Origin: Piscibacillus halophilus
GTDB taxonomy: Bacteria; Bacillota; Bacilli; Bacillales; Alkalibacillaceae
Assembly: GCF_900110685.1 (NCBI RefSeq)
Contig: NZ_FOES01000002.1
Location: 62,001 to 126,000 of the forward strand
Direction of reading: 5' to 3'
Length of the DNA: 64,000 bases
Of the stretch, positions 25,627 to 35,257 are shown piece by piece (the stretch's first letter is position 1; each line of letters starts with the position of its first letter). The position numbers and the translations under genes were made by a program. The notes below the pieces were generated by a model. It searched no databases. It was given only the letters and a program-made list of their open reading frames with translations, and was not told the origin of the DNA.

Positions 25627-27078
25627 CTACTTTGTGGGTAACAACTCATCTAGAATTGTCTTCCAATTCACAGAATGTTTTTCGGTTATATCTTGTTTTA
25701 TGGCCCATTCTTTAAGTTTAAAATCACATACATCACAACAAGCAAATTTAGCAGGCCGAGTGTTGGATTGATATGACTCAAATAATGCTTGTCGCTTACA
25801 CTGTTCAGTATGAATCCACTTTAATAGTTCAAACACACTGTTCGACTTAACCATCCTCCGTTGATCTCTAACTTTTATTATTTTTTCAACAGATTGATGA
25901 AAAGTGAATGATTCTTTCTCGGCTAGGTCCTTTTGGAATTTTAAAAATCGTTGTTTGATTTCTGGAAGTTCGTCATCGATTTCATTATTTATATAACGCT
26001 TTATTTCTTTATCATCTGGTAACTCAGATTCGATCATATGAAATGGAATGGCTTCATCCCCTTTATTGTATAAAAGAACACTAACACTATGTTCACCATC
26101 ACGTCCAGCTCTACCTGTTTCTTGGATAAATGACTCAATATTATTAGGTAAGTGATAATGTATAATGAGTCGAATATCACTTTTATTAATTCCCATCCCG
26201 AATGCACTCGTGCAACAAATGATATCTAATTGTCCTAACATAAACTGTTGTTGAATGAGCAACCGATCTTGTTGTTCCATTCCTCCATGATAATACGCGA
26301 TCGAACGATCTGGAAACTCTCGCTGTAACTGTGCACATATTTGCTCTGTCACTTGTCTGCTAGAAAAGTAGATCATAGTAGGAGCCTTAACACGTTCAAT
26401 AACACTTAAAAGGTGCTCATGTTTTTCAACGACATTGTCTGACTTTATAACATTATAAGTGATATTGACGCGATCCATAGGATAAATAATTTTATTCATA
26501 TCCAAGTCTAGAAATTCTATAATATCGTCTTGAATTTGAGGGGTTGCTGTCGCACTGAGTGCTAGCACGGTTGGTTCTCCTATTAATTGAATCACATCCT
26601 TCAACCTTAAGTAATCTGGCCTAAATTCGTATCCCCATTGAGATATGCAATGAGCCTCATCAATGACAAATAAAGAAACATTCACTTGTTTTAAGCGTTC
26701 AATGACTCTAGGCTGTTGAAGCATCTCCGGTGAACAGTAAATCAATTGATACTCACTTAAATGATTTAAAATCTGAGATTTTTGCTGGTAGTTTAATAGA
26801 CTGTTTAATGCCGTAATTCGTTTAAAACCTTGTGATTTAAGTAATTTAACTTGATCAATCATTAAAGAAATTAATGGAGAGACCACAATCGTTATTCCAT
26901 CCATTAACTTCGAGGGTAATTGATAACAAATAGATTTTCCACTACCAGTTGGTAAGGTAGCAAGCGTATGGCTTTGATTAAGAACTGATTCAATAATTTC
27001 TCTTTGCCCTTCTCTAAAGGACGAAAATCCAAAAAACTTTTGTAGGTCAGCTTCTAGATGGTCGTGTAATTGGTTCAT
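25627..27078 (-). CDS. recQ: RecQ-type ATP-dependent DNA helicase (short form, RecS)
   Basis: 3'-5' helicase of the RecQ family. Walker A TGSGKS is at residues 44-49, DEAH at 140-143, and the motif VI QETGRAGRDG is intact. A C-terminal zinc-binding cluster (CKRQALF...CCDVC) is present, but no HRDC domain: 483 aa as in B. subtilis RecS. The start MNQLHDHLE lies 32 nt inside the end of ypbB, so translation is probably coupled; its own ribosome site is weak. Confidence 0.94.
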   Translation of the reverse strand: MNQLHDHLEADLQKFFGFSSFREGQREIIESVLNQSHTLATLPTGSGKSICYQLPSKLMDGITIVVSPLISLMIDQVKLLKSQGFKRITALNSLLNYQQKSQILNHLSEYQLIYCSPEMLQQPRVIERLKQVNVSLFVIDEAHCISQWGYEFRPDYLRLKDVIQLIGEPTVLALSATATPQIQDDIIEFLDLDMNKIIYPMDRVNITYNVIKSDNVVEKHEHLLSVIERVKAPTMIYFSSRQVTEQICAQLQREFPDRSIAYYHGGMEQQDRLLIQQQFMLGQLDIICCTSAFGMGINKSDIRLIIHYHLPNNIESFIQETGRAGRDGEHSVSVLLYNKGDEAIPFHMIESELPDDKEIKRYINNEIDDELPEIKQRFLKFQKDLAEKESFTFHQSVEKIIKVRDQRRMVKSNSVFELLKWIHTEQCKRQALFESYQSNTRPAKFACCDVCDFKLKEWAIKQDITEKHSVNWKTILDELLPTK

Positions 27079-28129
27079 ATGAATAGTCACTCGCTTTATA
27101 ATCCTGATATTTTGCTAAAACCAGCCGTAGCTGAAAGTATGATATGGAATGATTTAAATGCTGCATAAGAGTTTTCAGTCTTCTTGTTTGTGTTTGGTCA
27201 ATCACTTGTACGACTTGTTTAATAGTAGATTCATCAACGAATGCTGTAATATCAAACTTCTCTATTTGAGTGGCAATTTCAACAACATGATCTTGAATAG
27301 TACTCGTCTTTAAATGGCGGATTCGTTCTATTTTATCAAGGTCGAATCCTTTCTCCAACAATTCATATGTCTTTTTAGCAGTACTAGTTAAAGATGTATG
27401 GTTTTCCTCAAGAATCAACTGCTTTAATAGTTGATACTGCTGAGGGTTGTTTTGAATATCGTTCAGAAATTGATGTACGATGCTCATGGTTATTAGCTGA
27501 ACATCTTCTTCGTGTAAATGAAACATTTCCGCTACTTGCCTTTTGCTTAACCCTACTCGATTATGCCCGGTCAATTGAACCACAAATAAACGAGCATCAG
27601 CTTCATTTAATTTTAATAATAGCTGAGTCAATTCTTGTTTAAGCTGTATAGTCAATTTTTCTTTGCTTTGCATCTTTAAAAGCTTTTTAACTTGATATTG
27701 TACAACAGGATCATCTTGCACTGGTATAAATCTATTATTTGAGTAAGATAAATTAGATAAAGTTTGAGTTAACAATTGTAGAGATGCTAACCATTTTTCA
27801 TCAATCCTGTGGAACTTAAATCCATTAAGCTTAGAAAATATATTGATCTCTATTTGTTCTACTACATTTAATCCTTTTGTTGTTAATCTAAATGACTCAT
27901 TGGTCTTTTCAATGATCCCTTGATCTACAAAAAAATTAATCCATATGTCATACGTTTCTTTTTTTAGTTTAGGATATGTACTGAAACCAAATTTTAATTG
28001 AAATAAATGGATATCCTGTATCGTTTGTGACGACTTCTTTCCCCGTAATATATGATAAGCAGCTGAGGTCGTGCGTTGTTCACTTAAACGTGATAACATA
28101 AATAATAAGGTTGTTTTAAATTCGATCAT
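27047..28129 (-). CDS. ypbB: YpbB, helix-turn-helix protein partnered with RecQ
   Basis: A 360-aa helical protein whose C-terminal third has the HTH_40/RQC-like helix-turn-helix arrangement (TAKKTYELLEKGFDLDKIERIRHLKTSTIQDH, split here across residues about 250-290). This is the family found immediately upstream of recQ/recS in Bacillaceae. The function is undefined; overlap with recQ suggests the two proteins act together in DNA processing. It is divergent from fer, with only 36 nt between start codons. Confidence 0.82.
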   Translation of the reverse strand: MIEFKTTLLFMLSRLSEQRTTSAAYHILRGKKSSQTIQDIHLFQLKFGFSTYPKLKKETYDIWINFFVDQGIIEKTNESFRLTTKGLNVVEQIEINIFSKLNGFKFHRIDEKWLASLQLLTQTLSNLSYSNNRFIPVQDDPVVQYQVKKLLKMQSKEKLTIQLKQELTQLLLKLNEADARLFVVQLTGHNRVGLSKRQVAEMFHLHEEDVQLITMSIVHQFLNDIQNNPQQYQLLKQLILEENHTSLTSTAKKTYELLEKGFDLDKIERIRHLKTSTIQDHVVEIATQIEKFDITAFVDESTIKQVVQVIDQTQTRRLKTLMQHLNHSISYFQLRLVLAKYQDYKASDYSYEPITRPSRS

Positions 28130-28147
28130 ATAGATTTCACCCTTTGA

Positions 28148-28420
<273 letters not shown>

Positions 28421-28888
28421 TTAATCTTCTAGGTCTTGTTTAACCATTTCATTAAAGTGTCTCACGGCGCTTTTTTTATAAAAACTACTAAAAAGCCGCT
28501 GTCCTAACTGATTAATAATCCGATAATAGTGAGTTATAACATGACGTTGAAGAATATAACCATTACGCTCATCAATAACTTTCCAAAGCGATTGGTTCAT
28601 CCACTTTTGTTTATCTTTTAAATCGATATTTTTTCTTGCCACAGTTTGTAAAAAGTAAACGATATCTTCTTCCCCTAATTCTCGTTGAATAATCGTACTA
28701 TCCCGAAATAAACTGGCAAAAGTCACAATGATGGTCCAACTTGCCAGCTGTCTTTCTTTCTCAATCTGTACAATCGTTTTTTTAGATACACCAAGTATAT
28801 TAGCCATCTCATCTTGATTATAATTAAATTCGGAACGTACTAACTTAATCTTGGATGAAAGGATTTCAATTAATTCCTTTTCATTCAT
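28421..28888 (-). CDS. XRE-family helix-turn-helix transcriptional regulator
   Basis: The N-terminal 65 residues form an HTH_3 domain (LVRSEFNYNQDEMANILGVSKKTIVQIEKER, residues about 17-48). The remaining 90 residues are a helical domain with several aromatic residues and no motif I recognise. Start MNEKELIEIL follows GAGAGG, giving 155 aa. It abuts fer tail to tail and lies divergent to ppa (113 nt between starts), so it might regulate ppa or itself. I do not know an orthologue at this place in B. subtilis. Confidence 0.8.
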   Translation of the reverse strand: MNEKELIEILSSKIKLVRSEFNYNQDEMANILGVSKKTIVQIEKERQLASWTIIVTFASLFRDSTIIQRELGEEDIVYFLQTVARKNIDLKDKQKWMNQSLWKVIDERNGYILQRHVITHYYRIINQLGQRLFSSFYKKSAVRHFNEMVKQDLED

Positions 28889-28959
28889 AGAATACCTCTC
28901 ATAAATTGTCATTTTATATCATTTTACCATGAATCTTGCTTTTCTTACTATATAAAGAT

Positions 28960-28968
28960 TGGTATAAT
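28960..28968 (+). promoter_or_regulatory. Extended -10 promoter element for ppa
   Basis: TGgTATAAT (28960-28968) is an extended -10 motif about 33 nt before the GTG start. No good -35 lies 16-18 nt upstream, as is usual for extended -10 promoters. Confidence 0.55.
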
Positions 28969-29001
28969 TAGTAGGCGAAAATAGCTAAAGGAGGACTTAT
29001 T

Positions 29002-29496
29002 GTGGCAGATAACAAAATTGTAGATGTGTTTGTAGAGATTCCAACAGGTAGCCAAAACAAATATGAGTTTGATAAAGAAAAAGGTGTCTTTAAATTAGAC
29101 CGAGTATTATTCTCACCTCAGTTTTATCCAGCAGAATATGGGTATTTAGATGAAACTTTAGCATTAGACGATGATCCACTTGATGCGCTTGTTTTAGTCA
29201 CAAACCCTACATTCCCAGGTTGTGTCATTGAATCACGTGTTATCGGTTTCTTAAACATGATTGACAGTGGTGAAGAAGATCAAAAGCTACTAGCTGTACC
29301 AGTTGAAGACCCACGTTTTAAAGATGTACATTCCCTAGAAGATATTCCTCAACATAAATTAGATGAAATTTCTCATTTCTTCCAAACATATAAAGATCTT
29401 CAGGGTAAGAAAACTGAAATTGGTGAGTGGGAAGGTGCAGAAGCTGCTGGCAAACTTATTGATGAATGTATTAAACGTTATCACAACCAAAAATAG
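29002..29496 (+). CDS. ppa: Inorganic pyrophosphatase, family I
   Basis: Hydrolyses pyrophosphate and so drives biosynthetic reactions. The family I signature region is seen as DDDPLDALVL, with the EYGYLDETL and KDLQ-type metal- and substrate-binding parts; 164 aa. It starts with GTG after a perfect AAAGGAGG. B. subtilis itself uses the unrelated family II enzyme PpaC, so presence of this type here is a real difference between the genomes. It has its own promoter and terminator. Confidence 0.92.
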   Translation: MADNKIVDVFVEIPTGSQNKYEFDKEKGVFKLDRVLFSPQFYPAEYGYLDETLALDDDPLDALVLVTNPTFPGCVIESRVIGFLNMIDSGEEDQKLLAVPVEDPRFKDVHSLEDIPQHKLDEISHFFQTYKDLQGKKTEIGEWEGAEAAGKLIDECIKRYHNQK

Positions 29497-29516
29497 TTTA
29501 AAGCTAGTCTTCCAAT

Positions 29517-29550
29517 ATGATGATTCCGACTATTCGGGGTCATCTTTTTG
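29517..29550 (+). terminator. Rho-independent terminator after ppa
   Basis: Imperfect stem GATGAT-CCGA/TCGG-GTCATC with a 4-nt loop, then TTTTTG, 22 nt after the ppa stop. Confidence 0.78.
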
Positions 29551-29596
29551 TTTAAAAATATTCAACACGCAAATATTTTAGATAGCTTATATTTCA

Positions 29597-29634
29597 CCCC
29601 AGTTAAGAACTTTTTAAAAAGTCTCTAACTGGGG
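29597..29634. repeat. Inverted repeat between convergent ppa and rsiX
   Basis: CCCCAGTTA (29597-29605) pairs exactly with TAACTGGGG (29626-29634), with an inner A/T-rich helix. On the plus strand it is followed by CTTTGTTT, so it may act as a second terminator for ppa or as a bidirectional stop for rsiX. Confidence 0.65.
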
Positions 29635-29640
29635 CTTTGT

Positions 29641-30882
29641 TTATCTAACATTAATATATTTTGGTACTTCGATAGGGTTTGTAAGATCATAAGGTCCTAC
29701 AGAATCCATTTCTATATTTAAAAATTGTACTTCTCTAAAACCAAATGTTTTAGCTGTTAAAAGAATGGATTCAATCATTCGTTGTGTGCTAAGATTATTA
29801 CCTAATTCAAGTTCAGATTCTAATATTACTTCTAATAATTCACCTTGCTCAATAATTTCGAAATTAATGTCACCAGGAATAGGTGGCTCAATGGGACCAA
29901 ATTCTTCCTCATTCTTTAATTCATTTAAGGCATCTATAATCGTAGTATTCTGCTCTAAATACTTTTTCCCCCAGTAACTATCTCCTGTATTGGATTGATA
30001 CAGTTTATACAAGGCTTTTTGCTCTTTAAATGTATATTCTTCTATTGAGCCAGCATGAGGAAGATCTAACGATTCACCTTCTTGATCCTGTAATTCTACA
30101 GATTCATAACCTAATGTTTCAAAAAACCTTAACGCCTCAAATAGGTACATTTCCGTTGCTGCACCTTGAAAATTATCTTCCTCCACTTGGATAACAGGTT
30201 CCGATTCATGATTCATTCCAACAAACGTCATATTTTGGTAAAACTGTTGATTAAACTCATCAATTTGACCAACAAATTGTTCAGATTCATTGAAAAAAAC
30301 ATGAGGATCTTCTTCACTCGGTAACATATAAGTCAATGGAATAAAAAATTGTGATTCAGGTTCGCTTTCGGTATACGTAATATAATTAGTATCTTGTTCA
30401 TTGGCTTGATCTTCAGTTAACACTCTTGTATCTAATGAATTCATAGTATTAGCTTCATCTTGTTCCGATTCCTTTTCTACTTCAACCTCTTCTTCTACTT
30501 CACTTTCTTCTATATTAGGTGAAGATTCTTCATCTCCATCATCTATATGATTACTTTCAGCCATTTCCATATCCTCGTCACCCTGATCAGTTGGTTTATC
30601 CTCTGTCTCATTCTCGTTATCTTCAGAAAGTTGAAATACGCCATCTGTCGTTTCATCCGAATTAATAAATTGCAATCCAATGATGACAAACAGGAATAGT
30701 GCAGCTGCTGACGTTAAAATTGGTAACAACCAGCCTTTTTTCTTTTTCGTTTGAATAGAATTTTTATTAATTTCTTTTGATATTTGTTCATAGTATTCTT
30801 CAAATGATCGATCATCTTTTATTTGGGGCATTTCAGATAACAGTTTTTTAATTGAATCATCATCATTATGGTGCTTACTCAT
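29641..30882 (-). CDS. rsiX: Anti-sigma factor RsiX
   Basis: Membrane anti-sigma factor that holds SigX inactive. A cytoplasmic N-terminus (1-49) is followed by one transmembrane helix (about 50-72), then a long very acidic segment (about 75-148, mostly Glu, Asp, Asn, Ser) and a C-terminal extracytoplasmic domain to residue 413. B. subtilis RsiX is about 370 aa; the extra length is mainly the acidic linker. Its ATG overlaps the sigX stop by four bases (ATGA), the usual coupling of ECF sigma and anti-sigma. Confidence 0.9.
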   Translation of the reverse strand: MSKHHNDDDSIKKLLSEMPQIKDDRSFEEYYEQISKEINKNSIQTKKKKGWLLPILTSAAALFLFVIIGLQFINSDETTDGVFQLSEDNENETEDKPTDQGDEDMEMAESNHIDDGDEESSPNIEESEVEEEVEVEKESEQDEANTMNSLDTRVLTEDQANEQDTNYITYTESEPESQFFIPLTYMLPSEEDPHVFFNESEQFVGQIDEFNQQFYQNMTFVGMNHESEPVIQVEEDNFQGAATEMYLFEALRFFETLGYESVELQDQEGESLDLPHAGSIEEYTFKEQKALYKLYQSNTGDSYWGKKYLEQNTTIIDALNELKNEEEFGPIEPPIPGDINFEIIEQGELLEVILESELELGNNLSTQRMIESILLTAKTFGFREVQFLNIEMDSVGPYDLTNPIEVPKYINVR

Positions 30883-31409
30883 TCTGTATGCCCTCCTTTA
30901 TATTGAAGCATTTGTTCTTTGAGAGACAGTATAGCTCGGTGTTGAGTTGTTTTGACCTTACTTGTTGTCCAGCTGAGTATGTCAGCCGTTTCCTTGATAG
31001 ACATTTGTTGAATGTACCGAAGAATTATAACTGCTCGTTGATCCTCTGTACAATGATCTAAACATTGATACATTAATTGAATTTCTTCACTTTTTTCTGC
31101 TATTTCATAAGGCGTTGGACTTTGATCTTTTAATAAATTCACATGCTCATCAAAATCAAAACGCTGTGCCGTTTGTTTATTACGCCTTCCTTGTTTTCTG
31201 AAAAAGTCAATCGTAACATGTCTTGCGATTGAGAACAGCCATGTTTTACGACTACTCTGTCCTTTGAATGTATCAAACGATTTAAGAACTCTAATATAAA
31301 CTTCTTGTACTAAATCTTCTGTGGTTGGTTTGTCTTTTACCATGTAAAATATGAACGAAAATAAGTCATGATGGTATTCTTCATACAGCTCTTGAAAGGA
31401 TTCTTTCAT
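30879..31409 (-). CDS. sigX: ECF RNA polymerase sigma factor SigX
   Basis: Extracytoplasmic-function sigma factor that controls cell-envelope charge and lipid genes in B. subtilis. Region 2 (FIFYMVKDKPTTEDLVQEVYIRVL) and region 4 (IILRYIQQMSIKETADILSWTTSKVKTTQHRAI) are clear. I choose the second of two ATG codons (MKESFQELYEEYHHD), 7 nt after GGAGG, which aligns with the B. subtilis N-terminus; 176 aa. It lies beside resE as in B. subtilis and has an ECF-type promoter upstream, so it is probably autoregulated. Confidence 0.94.
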   Translation of the reverse strand: MKESFQELYEEYHHDLFSFIFYMVKDKPTTEDLVQEVYIRVLKSFDTFKGQSSRKTWLFSIARHVTIDFFRKQGRRNKQTAQRFDFDEHVNLLKDQSPTPYEIAEKSEEIQLMYQCLDHCTEDQRAVIILRYIQQMSIKETADILSWTTSKVKTTQHRAILSLKEQMLQYKGGHTE

Positions 31410-31437
31410 CATAGAGCCTCCGTTCTCATATAAAATA

Positions 31438-31464
31438 GTCGATATAAGAAGATACAAAGTTACA
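31438..31464 (-). promoter_or_regulatory. ECF (SigX-type) autoregulatory promoter
   Basis: On the minus strand TGTAAC (31459-31464) and CGAC (31438-31441) are separated by exactly 17 nt, which is the published SigX consensus. The start codon of sigX is 28 nt beyond the -10 element. Confidence 0.8.
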
Positions 31465-31516
31465 ACTTCATACATTTTATCATAAAAATTTAAGTCAAAA
31501 ATCACTTTATTCATAG

Positions 31517-31555
31517 AAAAAGCAGCACAATAGATTCATAACAATTGTGCTGCTT
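31517..31555 (-). terminator. Terminator after resE
   Basis: Stem AGCAGCACAAT/ATTGTGCTGCT with an 8-12 nt loop and a TTTTTC tail on the minus strand, 12 nt after the resE stop. It insulates the res operon from sigX-rsiX. Confidence 0.92.
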
Positions 31556-31566
31556 AATTTCATAAT

Positions 31567-33315
31567 TTATGAACGAGGAATTGTAAATGTAAAAGTCGTT
31601 CCTTCGTCTATTTGACTTTTTGCATAAATGGTCCCACCGTGTGCCTCAACAATGTGTTTCGCTATCGATAACCCTAAACCAGTACCTTTTTTCTGTCCAT
31701 TGCGTGTACGGGCTTTGTCACTTTTATAAAAACGTTCAAAAATAAATGGTAAATCTTCTTCAGGAATTCCAGATCCATTATCTTTAATGTGAAACATTAG
31801 CTCTCGATTGACTTCTTCAACAGTTACCTCAATTTCTCCATCTTGAGGTGTATGACGCATCGCATTATCTATTAAATTAGTCATGACTTGTTCTATTCGA
31901 TCAGGATCAAAAGGATATTGAAGATTAATCGGAACTTGCTCAGTTAGTTGTATATTTTGTTCTTCAGCAATTGAATGGAATTTCTTCACGATACGGTCAA
32001 CAAACGGTTTGACACTGACATATTCTTTACTAATCTGAATATGACCTGCCTCCATTCTAGCTAAATCTAATAATTCGTTAACCAAGCGTCCCATTCTCAA
32101 TGATTCATCATAAATAATCTGAGCTAATTCTTGTTTTTCTTCTTTAGTTTCAGCTATATCATCTACGATCGCTTCTGAATAACCTTGCATCATAGAAATA
32201 GGCGTTCTCAGTTCATGAGAGACATTAGCTAAGAAATCTTTCCTTAACTTATCTAATTGACGTTCCTCTGTCATATCACGAATAATGGCCACAGCACCTC
32301 TTGCTTCTTCACCTATATATAATGGTGTCATAACCAATACGAAATTACGTCCTTGAGCAACAACTTCTCTCGCATATTCGTTTTCATCTTCAATAACACT
32401 TTGTAAAGCCTGTCTTAATTCTTGTGGTAGAGTATAGTCCTCTTCCTGCTTTTTAAAATTAATTTGAGATAAAAATTGCTCGGCAGGTGGATTGATTAAC
32501 ATAACCCCTAATTGTTTATTGACGGTTATAACTCCATCTGCCATCGACTTTAATATACTCGAAAGCTGTGATTTTTCTTGATTCAGTGCCGAGATATGAT
32601 AGTTTAATTGCCGTCTCATTCTATTAAATGAAATGGCCAGTTCCCCAATTTCGTCATGAGTCAATACAGGAACTTTCGTATTAAATTCACCTCTTGATAA
32701 CTCACCAGCCACTTTCCTCATTTTTATAAGAGGCGCGGTTATTCGGGTTGATAAAAAGAAAGCAAAAATCGTTGTTAAAACGATTGCTATAGTTGCCGCT
32801 AATAAAATAAGTTTGGTAGCCTTGGTTGTAGTCTCTTCTACTACCTCTAGCGATTGATAAACATAGATGGCGCCTTGTCCATCAACAGTTGGCATCCCTA
32901 CTATAATGATTTCGGCATTACTATTAGGCAAGGTCGTAATTTTCCTCATAGACTCATTAGAGTTAAATACACCGCTGATTTCTTCATTACTTACAAACCA
33001 ACTAGGTTCAATGGCTGGAAGATGAGTATCAAAATCATTTTGCCAATAATCATGCTCATTAAAAAATACCGTGACTCTCATTTGAGGAGCGAGAAGCTGG
33101 TCGATTGTATCCATCGTCAATGGTGTTTCTTCATCCTCATGTTGATGAAGAACAGTGGCTACATTTTCAGCCTGATTCATTAAATTCTCTTCTGCATCCT
33201 GCACATAAAAATCTTCAAAGAATTCAAGTAAAAAAACAGTAAGGATTAGTAAAACAAAGGCAACTAATAAAATGATAGTTAACCAAAGCTTAAAAACTAC
33301 ACTTCTCCAGAACAT
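31567..33315 (-). CDS. resE: Sensor histidine kinase ResE
   Basis: Redox-responsive kinase of the ResDE pair that controls anaerobic and cytochrome genes. Two transmembrane helices (about 10-31 and 168-188) enclose an extracytoplasmic domain; then HAMP (189-242), PAS (about 250-350), and the HisKA domain with phospho-accepting His367 in NVSHELRTP; the ATPase domain has N, G1 and G2 boxes (DNGSGIPEED, GTGLGLSIAK). 582 aa. Its ATG overlaps the resD stop by 1 nt. Confidence 0.95.
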   Translation of the reverse strand: MFWRSVVFKLWLTIILLVAFVLLILTVFLLEFFEDFYVQDAEENLMNQAENVATVLHQHEDEETPLTMDTIDQLLAPQMRVTVFFNEHDYWQNDFDTHLPAIEPSWFVSNEEISGVFNSNESMRKITTLPNSNAEIIIVGMPTVDGQGAIYVYQSLEVVEETTTKATKLILLAATIAIVLTTIFAFFLSTRITAPLIKMRKVAGELSRGEFNTKVPVLTHDEIGELAISFNRMRRQLNYHISALNQEKSQLSSILKSMADGVITVNKQLGVMLINPPAEQFLSQINFKKQEEDYTLPQELRQALQSVIEDENEYAREVVAQGRNFVLVMTPLYIGEEARGAVAIIRDMTEERQLDKLRKDFLANVSHELRTPISMMQGYSEAIVDDIAETKEEKQELAQIIYDESLRMGRLVNELLDLARMEAGHIQISKEYVSVKPFVDRIVKKFHSIAEEQNIQLTEQVPINLQYPFDPDRIEQVMTNLIDNAMRHTPQDGEIEVTVEEVNRELMFHIKDNGSGIPEEDLPFIFERFYKSDKARTRNGQKKGTGLGLSIAKHIVEAHGGTIYAKSQIDEGTTFTFTIPRS

Positions 33316-34031
33316 TATGATTCAATTACCTCGAATTTATAACCTATACCCCAGACCGTCACGATCATCTTAGCAGCATCTTCAGAAACCTTGCTAAGTT
33401 TTTCTCTTAATCGTTTAACGTGAGTATCGACCGTTCTTAAATCTCCAAAAAACTCATATTCCCAAACTTCTTTTAATAATTCTTCACGATCAAATACTTT
33501 GTCAGGTGTTTTAGCCAAGTAATAAAGCAGTTCGTATTCTTTAGGCGTCAAATTCACTTGCACGCCATCAGCGATAACACGGTGGGCATCTTTATCAATA
33601 GTAAGATGTGGATATACAATCACATCGTGTGAATCTGTGTCTGTTTTTAAGTACTTGGTCGATGAAGAACGACGTAATAATGCTTTAACACGTAATACAA
33701 CTTCGCGTGGGCTAAACGGTTTGACGATATAATCATCTGCTCCTACTTCAAATCCTTGAACACGATTTGATTCCTCTCCCTTTGCGGTTAACATAATTAC
33801 AGGTGTTGCCTTACGTTCACGGAGTTTAGTACATACTTCAATCCCATCCATTTCTGGAAGCATTAAATCTAGAAGAATTAAGTCAAAGTCAGTTTCTAAT
33901 GCCTTTTGTAAGGCTTCTTCACCATTTTCCGCTTCTTCAATTTCAAACTCTTCTCTTTCCAAGTAAAGTTTTAATAATCGACGGATGCGTTCTTCATCGT
34001 CAACGACCAATATTTTCGCTTGTTCTGACAT
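33315..34031 (-). CDS. resD: Response regulator ResD (OmpR family)
   Basis: DNA-binding regulator activated by ResE. The receiver domain has the acidic pocket VVDDEE, phospho-acceptor Asp55 (LILLDLMLP) and Lys104 (DDYIVKPF); the C-terminal winged helix holds RTVDTHVKRLREKL. Start MSEQAKILVV follows AAGGAG and gives 238 aa. The gene follows resC, so cytochrome maturation and its regulator are on one transcript. Confidence 0.96.
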   Translation of the reverse strand: MSEQAKILVVDDEERIRRLLKLYLEREEFEIEEAENGEEALQKALETDFDLILLDLMLPEMDGIEVCTKLRERKATPVIMLTAKGEESNRVQGFEVGADDYIVKPFSPREVVLRVKALLRRSSSTKYLKTDTDSHDVIVYPHLTIDKDAHRVIADGVQVNLTPKEYELLYYLAKTPDKVFDREELLKEVWEYEFFGDLRTVDTHVKRLREKLSKVSEDAAKMIVTVWGIGYKFEVIES

Positions 34032-34055
34032 GTAAGACAACTCCTTTATTTAATA

Positions 34056-35240
34056 TTAAGCATATGAATGTAAACCAGCAATGACAAGATTTACAAAGAT
34101 GAGGTTCGTCATGATAATGACAAATCCAATTACGGCTAACCACGCAGACTTTTCACCGTGCCAACCTGCGCCTAAACGAAGGTGTAAAAATGCTGCATAG
34201 AAGAACCAGGTAACAAGCGCCCATACTTCTTTAGGGTCCCATCCCCAGAAACGTCCCCAAGCTTCTTGTGCCCAAATAGCAGCAAAAATGAGAGCACCTA
34301 ACGTAAAGACCGGAAATCCAATTGCGACAGAACGGTATATAATTTCATCTACTTTATCCGTGTTTACGCGTGAGAGCCTTGGCTGAATCGCAGCCGCCAC
34401 ACGTTTTCTGAGAATTAATCGAGTTATTCCATATAGGATCAGCCCACCTAGTAAAGACCAAATGAGTGTATTAAATTTAGATCCAGCGTCTGCCCCATGC
34501 ATCCATGCAGGAGTTTCGATCCCAGTTGTAAAATGATCCGACACTAATTCTGAGTTATTGGGTTCTACTAATGGTGGTAAATGATACTCAACACTTTGTT
34601 CAGTACCATTAATTTCTTGAACAAATTCTGCTTCATATCCAGTAGCATCGAATGATGACGTAATTATGATAAACGCCATGGTTGCAAAAACGCAGAATAA
34701 GACAATTTCAAGCCATGTTGTTTGTTTAGATCTAACGGTTTGATCTACTTTTACAATTAAATAAATTAAACCAGCTACAAAACTTATGGCTAATATCGCT
34801 TCTCCTAAGGCTGCTGTTGTTACGTGAATGTAGAGCCAATGTGATTGTAATGATGGAATCAAAGGAGATATTTCTCTTGGAAACATGCTCCCGTAGCCTA
34901 TGACCAAAATAGCTGTTGGTAAAGCGAACAACCCTAAAATGGTTTCGCGATAAATAAAATAAATAATGATAAACCCTAGCACTAACATCATGCCAAAGAA
35001 TGCAATAAATTCAAACATATTGCTTACAGGTGCGTGCCCGGCTGCGGACCAACGTACAAAGAAATAGACAAGCTGTGATAAGAAACCTAAAATCGTTATT
35101 GTAATAGCAATTTTTGAAGCTTTTGATTTTGTATTAGCTTCACGCTTGTTTCCAATAGTTGCACCAAAAAATATAGTGGCTACAAGATATAGTATAAATG
35201 AAACATATAAGAAATTACTACTTACCGTATATAAGTCCAT
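34056..35240 (-). CDS. resC: Cytochrome c biogenesis protein ResC (CcsA-like)
   Basis: Polytopic membrane protein of System II that, with ResB, delivers haem to apocytochrome c. About nine transmembrane segments are visible and the tryptophan-rich haem-handling motif [16 protein letters not shown] is intact; conserved histidines flank it (HVTTA and [10 protein letters not shown]). 394 aa. A poorly conserved loop (about 195-245) faces outside. It follows resB by 17 nt. Confidence 0.95.
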   Translation of the reverse strand: MDLYTVSSNFLYVSFILYLVATIFFGATIGNKREANTKSKASKIAITITILGFLSQLVYFFVRWSAAGHAPVSNMFEFIAFFGMMLVLGFIIIYFIYRETILGLFALPTAILVIGYGSMFPREISPLIPSLQSHWLYIHVTTAALGEAILAISFVAGLIYLIVKVDQTVRSKQTTWLEIVLFCVFATMAFIIITSSFDATGYEAEFVQEINGTEQSVEYHLPPLVEPNNSELVSDHFTTGIETPAWMHGADAGSKFNTLIWSLLGGLILYGITRLILRKRVAAAIQPRLSRVNTDKVDEIIYRSVAIGFPVFTLGALIFAAIWAQEAWGRFWGWDPKEVWALVTWFFYAAFLHLRLGAGWHGEKSAWLAVIGFVIIMTNLIFVNLVIAGLHSYA

Positions 35241-35257
35241 ATGATACCCTCCTTTTA

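Noticed and set aside
25400-25771. 123-codon plus-strand frame across ypbD and recQ
   Set aside because: Crosses two genes antisense with no ribosome-binding site.
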